A DNA stretch of 64,000 nucleotides from CAZOAR01 sp964577985 (GTDB lineage Bacteria > Gemmatimonadota > CAZMKB01 > CAZNLH01): positions 15,296 through 79,295 of the forward strand of contig CAZOAR010000004.1 in NCBI GenBank assembly GCA_964577985.1. Reading direction: 5' to 3'. Within the stretch, counting starts at the first letter, position 1. Each line of letters opens with the position of its first letter. A program made the position numbers and the translations under genes. Below are positions 59,229-64,000 of this stretch, in pieces. Below the pieces are notes generated by a model. The model was not told where the DNA came from, made no database searches, and was given only the letters and a program-made list of their open reading frames with translations.

Positions 59229-61580
59229 TCAGCGAACGAGGAGCATCCTCCGGGTGGACTCGAAGCCGGCCGAGTCGAGCCGGTACAGATAGAGGCCGGA
59301 AGGCACATGACAGCCTTTCTCGTCTCTCCCGTCCCAGTGGACCTCACGCCTTCCAGGTTCAACATCTCCGCTTATCAGTGTCCTGATTCTCCTGCCACGC
59401 AGGTCGTAGATTGTGAGAGAGAGGGGACCGCCCTCGTCCTCCGGTACATCGAACGGTATGACCGTCGAGGGATTGAACGGATTGGGGTAGTTCTGGTAAA
59501 GCCCGTATGCGCGCGGCAGACCGATCCCTCCTCTTATTTCGCCCTCGATACCTGTTGCAGGATCTATTACGAGTGTGAAGGAGGAAGTGTCCGCGTGAGG
59601 AGGATCGAAGCTGTCTCTGAGTTCAACGGTGAAGTCGTAGTCTCCCTCCTGCATCGGTACCCCTGAGATCAGGCCGAGCGACGGGTCCATATCGAGGCTG
59701 TCGGGAAGGGCTCCCGATACGACAGACCAGGTAAGCGGATACTGACCGCCGCCACCTCTCAGAACGAACGTGTATTGTTCACCGACCGTGCCATGATCGA
59801 GTGAATCCGTGGTTATCTCCAGCGGCGATTGAACCATCTTCAGTATCCAGCCGTTGGGATCGAGCAGAGGGCGGCCTGTTGGCTCATCGTGGAGCGTGAA
59901 CTGGAATACCTGTGTCTTCAGGCTGTCCCGGAGTGTGATCGTCGTCTCTCCCACGGCGGTTTCGAAGAGGAATGGAATCGGCATCGTAAAGAGCGTTCCG
60001 GTCGGCTGGGTCTGATCCAGCCTTAGCTCAACCGAAAAATTGCTGGTGTCGATCTCTGTGGCGTTCCATTCAAAATAGTAGGATGGCCTCCCGCTCTCAT
60101 AGAGCCACGGGTTAAAGTACCAGTCGAGATCACCGCCGTATACCGACTCGCATGTCGCGATAAAATCGGTGGTCACCGCCGTCTTGTACATGAACGTCGT
60201 GTCTGACGCAAAGGTGGTGAGAGTCTCGGACCAGAGAGAGTCCCCCATGACGTACCGCAACATGTGGAGGATCCATGCTCCTTTGTTGTAGACAGTATCG
60301 CTCAACATGTTGTCGGGATCATATATGGGTCCGCTGAAACCGCCGGTGTCGAGCCCCCTCATGTAATCGAGATAGCCCTGCAGGCCCGTGAGCGATTCCT
60401 GATACAGCGCCTCGGCGTATGTAGCAAAGCCCTCGCTCATCCAGATGTCGGGCCAGGTCCCTATCGTTATCATGTTTCCGAACCACATATGGGCGAGCTC
60501 GTGGGCGATTATCATGTCATATGCATGTGTACCCGTGATCAGCGACTTGCCATAGCTCACCATCGTCTGGTGCTCCATGGCGCCGTTGAGAAAAATCTCG
60601 GCCATCCCATATTTTTCGTCCATGAAGGGGTACGTGCCGAAGCGTTCCTCGTAGGCGGCAATCATCCCCTGAAGGTTGCTGAAGCTCTCCTCTGCCCTGC
60701 TCCGGTCTTCTGGAAAGACGAAATGCCTGATCGGCAGGCTGTCGCCCTCGATTCCCACGTAGGTCTCCTGCAGGATATCGAAATTCGTGGTAGAAAACGA
60801 GATATTGTACGTCGTGACGGGATAGGTCTCCGCCCATGTGTAGGTCCGGGTGCTGTCCGGGTTATTGACGACCCCCGTCAGCAGGCCGATCGACGCGACC
60901 ACCATATCATGCTCAGCCGTGGGGACTGTCATCCTGATCTCCGCGGTGGCCTTGTCATAGAGCACATCCTTGCATGGCCACCATCCTCTGGAGTTGTCGG
61001 GCCAGCTTATGCTGTATACGAGAGGAACGGGTGGAAGGCCATGGGAATTGAACCGGAAGACGGCCCAACCCGTATACGACGGGGTGCCGTGGTAATAGAC
61101 GACGGGGGATACTGTCTCACCCTGAACGTAGGTTCTGTCCAGTGCAGCGCGGATCGCGTCATTCTGATGGATGAAACCGAGGGAAGTCCCCCCCAGCTTG
61201 ACCGAATCAACGGTCATGTTGTCGAAGAGATCGAGGATTACCGAGTCGATACCGGCCGCGGTGACCACGGACTCCAGTGTTACTCCGCCGCCTATGACGT
61301 TTGCATCGAGGTCGAGCCAGAGGTCGAGTCCGTAGTGCTGCACATCATAGTCGTCGCGCGGGTCGAGGAGCGGGCTTTCCTCCGGGACAACAACGGAACT
61401 GCTCTTCTTCCCACCCGGCAGGAGCTGGTCGCTGCTATTCTCCGCTTCGCGGGATGCCCCCCATTGCCCGGGGTCCGCCGACATTCCGCCTGTCAGGGAG
61501 ATCGAGAAGGTAAGGGCCAGCGCGCATATCCCGGCCAGGAGGAGAAAAACGGCCTTGATATTGTTTCTTCCAACACTCAT
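59229..61580 (-). CDS. Secreted M1 aminopeptidase with C-terminal sorting domain
   Basis: A 783-aa zinc aminopeptidase of the M1 (gluzincin) family. The signal is near residues 8-30 (IKAVFLLLAGICALALTFSIS). The active site is HELAHMWFGN with 18 residues to the third ligand Glu in MSEGFATYAEAL, preceded by GAMEHQ (a variant of GAMEN), and VYNKGAWILHML holds the expected catalytic Tyr. After the catalytic part come a putative Ig-like segment (about 600-700) and a C-terminal QNYPNPFNPSTVI/FlgD domain ending STRRMLLVR, as in the 7801 protein. GGAGG lies 6 bases upstream of the ATG. It probably trims peptides outside the cell. Confidence 0.9.
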   Translation of the reverse strand: MSVGRNNIKAVFLLLAGICALALTFSISLTGGMSADPGQWGASREAENSSDQLLPGGKKSSSVVVPEESPLLDPRDDYDVQHYGLDLWLDLDANVIGGGVTLESVVTAAGIDSVILDLFDNMTVDSVKLGGTSLGFIHQNDAIRAALDRTYVQGETVSPVVYYHGTPSYTGWAVFRFNSHGLPPVPLVYSISWPDNSRGWWPCKDVLYDKATAEIRMTVPTAEHDMVVASIGLLTGVVNNPDSTRTYTWAETYPVTTYNISFSTTNFDILQETYVGIEGDSLPIRHFVFPEDRSRAEESFSNLQGMIAAYEERFGTYPFMDEKYGMAEIFLNGAMEHQTMVSYGKSLITGTHAYDMIIAHELAHMWFGNMITIGTWPDIWMSEGFATYAEALYQESLTGLQGYLDYMRGLDTGGFSGPIYDPDNMLSDTVYNKGAWILHMLRYVMGDSLWSETLTTFASDTTFMYKTAVTTDFIATCESVYGGDLDWYFNPWLYESGRPSYYFEWNATEIDTSNFSVELRLDQTQPTGTLFTMPIPFLFETAVGETTITLRDSLKTQVFQFTLHDEPTGRPLLDPNGWILKMVQSPLEITTDSLDHGTVGEQYTFVLRGGGGQYPLTWSVVSGALPDSLDMDPSLGLISGVPMQEGDYDFTVELRDSFDPPHADTSSFTLVIDPATGIEGEIRGGIGLPRAYGLYQNYPNPFNPSTVIPFDVPEDEGGPLSLTIYDLRGRRIRTLISGDVEPGRREVHWDGRDEKGCHVPSGLYLYRLDSAGFESTRRMLLVR

Positions 61581-61780
61581 TTGCGGCCTCCAGCTAGAGA
61601 CGTCAGGGCGAGATTATCGCAATAGATACTCTTCAAGAGGTTCCGCGTACAAGTTAATGGCAAAAAGGAGGGAAGTCAAATGGTGGTTGCGGGAAAGGTT
61701 CACGCGCTCGATACGGTCTGTGGCCCTCGTCGCGGGGAAACAGGCAGACGGAAACTCTCCCGGGTCACATCGTCACGCGT

Positions 61781-61957
61781 TCAGTCCCACGGCAGAGAAA
61801 TGAGTTCAAACCGGAGTGTGTCAAAAACTCTCTCGATTGTCGTGCCCATGAGATTCAGCGCGATTGCTGTCCCGAGCGCGATGATACCCAGGATCATGGC
61901 GTATTCGACAAGTCCCTGCCCGTCTTCGTCGTTAATCAGCCCCTTCAGGAGTTTCAT
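61781..61957 (-). CDS. Flp/Tad-family type IVb pilin
   Basis: A 58-aa pilin. The sequence starts MKLLKGLINDEDG, then QGLVEYAMILGIIALGTAIAL, a classic Flp signal: cleavage expected after Gly13 with Glu at mature position +5 and Tyr at +6, followed by one hydrophobic helix. The remaining tail is short (ERVFDTLRFELISLPWD), as usual for Flp. GGGGGAG precedes the ATG. No prepilin peptidase or Tad secretion gene is in the window. The nearest genes are the M1 peptidase downstream and a divergent secreted protein. Confidence 0.88.
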   Translation of the reverse strand: MKLLKGLINDEDGQGLVEYAMILGIIALGTAIALNLMGTTIERVFDTLRFELISLPWD

Positions 61958-62054
61958 GGAACTCCCCCTTCCATTGTCGCGATGAAGTATGGGTTGATTC
62001 TCGAGCCCGCTGTTTCAGATCTGAGTAGTTCAGGGATTTCTTTTGACCAGAAGT

Positions 62055-62084
62055 ATAATAACATCATGTATGGCAACCTGTCAA
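62055..62084 (-). promoter_or_regulatory. Sigma70-type promoter of the Flp pilin
   Basis: Minus strand TTGACA (62084-62079), 18-nt spacer, TATTAT (62060-62055): a perfect -35 and one mismatch in the -10. The predicted start is near 62048, about 90 bases before the pilin ATG. Confidence 0.72.
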
Positions 62085-62129
62085 GTAGTTTGATACATCC
62101 CCTCGCATGAAGTACCCGGCAGGGAGTGC

Positions 62130-62158
62130 TGGACAAAAGATCCCTGATATGATATAAT
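62130..62158 (+). promoter_or_regulatory. Sigma70-type promoter of the 62281 gene
   Basis: Plus strand TGGACA (62130-62135), 17-nt spacer, TATAAT (62153-62158): one mismatch in the -35 and a perfect -10. It sits back to back with the pilin promoter; starts would be about 115 bases apart. The leader before the ATG at 62281 is about 115 nt. Confidence 0.75.
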
Positions 62159-62280
62159 GGCGCTTGAGGCCGGGAATGTACCGGCGACTACCCGGGCTCG
62201 ACCGGTTCCCGGGCACAATGTGTGACTGTTCCCATTCATGGATGTATGCTTATAACCATGCTGTGAGAAAAGGAGCAAAG

Positions 62281-63750
62281 ATGGAGAAGAGAGTAATCAC
62301 GATGATCGCGATGGCAACTGTCCTTCTGGCTCTATTCGATACCGGCGCGCGGGCCACGGAATTCTGGAGCCGTGAGAGGCTTTTGAGTCAGATGGATGAA
62401 CCGCCGGCTGCCACGCTGGAGCGGGTGCCCATCCCGCAGGGTGAAGAGGTGAGGCTGGATACCACCTACTACCTCCGGCGCTATGCGATGGCCGCCGCGT
62501 TCCTCAGCACGATGCAGGTGGCGGACGACACGCTCCCTGATTTCGGAGGGATCAAGGAGGGTGAATCGCAGCAGAACATTGTACAGACCGACAACACGCA
62601 GGAGGCGATCTGGATATGGTCGAGATACACTGATCTCACGGGAGACTCCTCCTACGTGCCGGGAATCGCGGCCGCGTGGACCTATGTCATGAACAATCCC
62701 TCTTACAACGAGGAGGGAGGCTCCGGGGATATCGGTTATTACCGCATATACAACTGCGGATGGGCGATGGCGGCCGAGATGGAGTACCGGCGCGTATTCG
62801 CTGACAGCACCTACATCTGGTACAGCGACAGCTCGGCCCACTATGTCGTCAACAATCCGCTCGACCTGTATGCGACATACCCGTACGACATCCTCAACGG
62901 CATGGTTGCGGGATGGGCGTGCGGCAACCTCTACGCCCTCGGCGGATCATCGGGAGATACGACCTTCCACTCCGACGCCTCGGCGATAGGCGCACTCGTC
63001 AAGGAGTGGGCCGAGGCCGACCCGGACACGAGGCTGGGTGCGTGGTACTGGGCGATGTCCGGCGGAGCGGCCTTCTGGGGGATAATGAACTCCTATTTCC
63101 AGCAGCATCCCGAGGGGCGGAGGTCATGGTCGCAGACCTACGACGGTTATCTCAAGACCTACGTCACTTTCGGGGGTGAGCAGAACGCGTGGAATCTCTG
63201 GTTCGCTCTCGGCCATTACACGGCGTGGGACAGCCAGGGCTCGCTCCAGCAGAAGAAGACTCACAAAGGTATCATAGACCTCCTCATCAGTCTTGACGGT
63301 GACGGAGACGGAGGGATAGGACACACCGAAAACACCCCGGACTACAATGACCAGTCGTGGGTCACGAGCTATCTCGCATACATGGGGCTCGACAAGCTCA
63401 GAATACCCGTCGACATGGTCATCATTCCCGACACGACGACCGTGAATCCGGGCGACACGCTCACATTCACCGGAGTGGCGGCGAACAACACGGACGCCCC
63501 GGCGCTCATCGAGGGATGGACCGACATATTCCTTGCGAATGGTGATCCTTATCCCGGCAACCCGGTCCTTGGACCCTTCCATTTCAATCTGAACGGAGGT
63601 GAATCCGCCACGCTGCCGATAAACCAGCAGATACCCGCGGGAGCCCCGCCTGGAATTTACACGTATCGGGGCAGCGTCGGGACCTGGCCCGATCCTCTGA
63701 CCGACGTCGATGACGCCCTGATCGAGGTCACCGGCGGTGGGCCGAGATAG
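62281..63750 (+). CDS. Secreted protein of unknown function, alpha-helical core
   Basis: The only plus-strand gene: 489 aa, signal RVITMIAMATVLLALFDTGARA, then helical segments with paired motifs (AAAFLSTMQVAD, TQEAIWIWSRYTDLTGDSSYV, AAWTYVMNNPSY, GWAMAAEMEYRRV) that suggest an alpha/alpha-toroid as in some glycoside hydrolases and lyases. A beta-rich tail (about 400-480) follows. There is no YPNPFNP sorting domain, unlike the other large secreted proteins here. AAGGAG is 5 bases from the ATG; a longer frame upstream has no signal. I cannot name a function. Confidence 0.68.
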   Translation: MEKRVITMIAMATVLLALFDTGARATEFWSRERLLSQMDEPPAATLERVPIPQGEEVRLDTTYYLRRYAMAAAFLSTMQVADDTLPDFGGIKEGESQQNIVQTDNTQEAIWIWSRYTDLTGDSSYVPGIAAAWTYVMNNPSYNEEGGSGDIGYYRIYNCGWAMAAEMEYRRVFADSTYIWYSDSSAHYVVNNPLDLYATYPYDILNGMVAGWACGNLYALGGSSGDTTFHSDASAIGALVKEWAEADPDTRLGAWYWAMSGGAAFWGIMNSYFQQHPEGRRSWSQTYDGYLKTYVTFGGEQNAWNLWFALGHYTAWDSQGSLQQKKTHKGIIDLLISLDGDGDGGIGHTENTPDYNDQSWVTSYLAYMGLDKLRIPVDMVIIPDTTTVNPGDTLTFTGVAANNTDAPALIEGWTDIFLANGDPYPGNPVLGPFHFNLNGGESATLPINQQIPAGAPPGIYTYRGSVGTWPDPLTDVDDALIEVTGGGPR

Positions 63751-63962
63751 GATGGCTGGTACGCGGTGTCGTAATCGATAGTGCCTTTGCGGCCGTACAA
63801 CAATTCGGAACCACCCGGGAGTTTCCCCATAAAATATGGCTAAATCTCTATAAATCCTTGCTGATGCAACAGATGGCGATCAGAAGAAGCGGAAAAGGTG
63901 TGCGTGGGAAATACTTCCTGACGAATCATATTCGGAGTCATAAGCAATTACGCTTCAAATGA

Positions 63963-63998
63963 CATTCCTGCCCCACAGGTCATTCCCGCCTCACATGT
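63963..63998. repeat. Imperfect 18-nt tandem repeat at the window edge
   Basis: CATTCCTGCCCCACAGGT (63963-63980) and CATTCCCGCCTCACATGT (63981-63998) match at 15 of 18 positions. The sequence is cut by the window end, so it may be the beginning of a longer repeat array or of a mobile element terminus. The 200 bases before it hold no gene I can support. Confidence 0.5.
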
Positions 63999-64000
63999 CA

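Noticed and set aside
60264..61625. A 453-codon plus-strand open frame opposite the M1 aminopeptidase
   Set aside because: The minus-strand M1 peptidase has an intact HEXXH-E site and a sorting domain. The plus frame shows no start site or fold.
1..64000. tRNA, rRNA, CRISPR or transposase signals
   Set aside because: I looked for T-loop-like GTTCGA patterns, regularly spaced repeats and transposase motifs. The GTTCGA hits were inside coding genes and no repeat array was found.

Overview
The window looks like a chromosome segment from a Gram-negative bacterium of the FCB superphylum, probably a candidate-phylum lineage such as Krumholzibacteria, Eisenbacteria or Zixibacteria. The evidence is indirect. 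Two large secreted proteins end in the YPNPFNP-type C-terminal sorting domain typical of that group, there are many lipoproteins and TPR proteins, GC content is moderately high, and no ribosomal or marker RNA is present to place it better. Nearly every gene lies on the minus strand; only the last (62281-63750) is on plus. I found no tRNA, rRNA, CRISPR array, insertion sequence or phage gene.

Layout. (1) 1-7687: lepA (partial), then a tightly coupled run transcribed uvrA > DUF1611 protein > dipeptide epimerase > priA, every junction overlapping. (2) 7801-10143: a large secreted protein with its own near-perfect sigma70-type promoter and a terminator. (3) 10346-21909: five paralogous membrane-anchored sulfatase-fold proteins with a DUF1573 protein in the middle. 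All five replace the formylglycine Cys/Ser with Thr and lack the motif's Arg. This is the most unusual system here. (4) 22167-30123: an unknown secreted protein with a long leader holding a small ORF; pdxJ, a DUF2520 oxidoreductase, hflX, a B12-binding radical SAM protein and an HD-GYP protein in one run; then an unknown conserved protein.

(5) 30306-41336: transcribed from a GT9 glycosyltransferase through a pseudo-BY-kinase/SPOR membrane protein, smc, queD, queE, queC, a PurM-like protein and rarA, most of them overlapping. This mixes envelope, chromosome segregation, preQ0 synthesis and replication repair. (6) 41616-55090: a looser region of single genes and small lipoproteins (Tat-exported DUF362, TolB-like lipoprotein, PAP2, NYN/LOTUS, rRNA methyltransferase, hydrolase, SDR/VOC, orphan FetB, PLP enzyme), including a truncated SDR remnant. 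(7) 55284-58993: an exonuclease and a serine-biosynthesis operon serA > ParB-fold putative serine kinase > PSAT-like aminotransferase, with no serB. (8) 59229-63750: a secreted M1 aminopeptidase with a sorting domain, an isolated Flp pilin of 58 aa, and a divergent secreted protein of unknown function.

Promoters visible by eye follow TTGACA - 16 to 18 nt - TATAAT closely, and Shine-Dalgarno sequences are strong enough to fix several starts, including probable TTG and GTG starts. Functions are assigned from motifs read by eye; no database search was possible.
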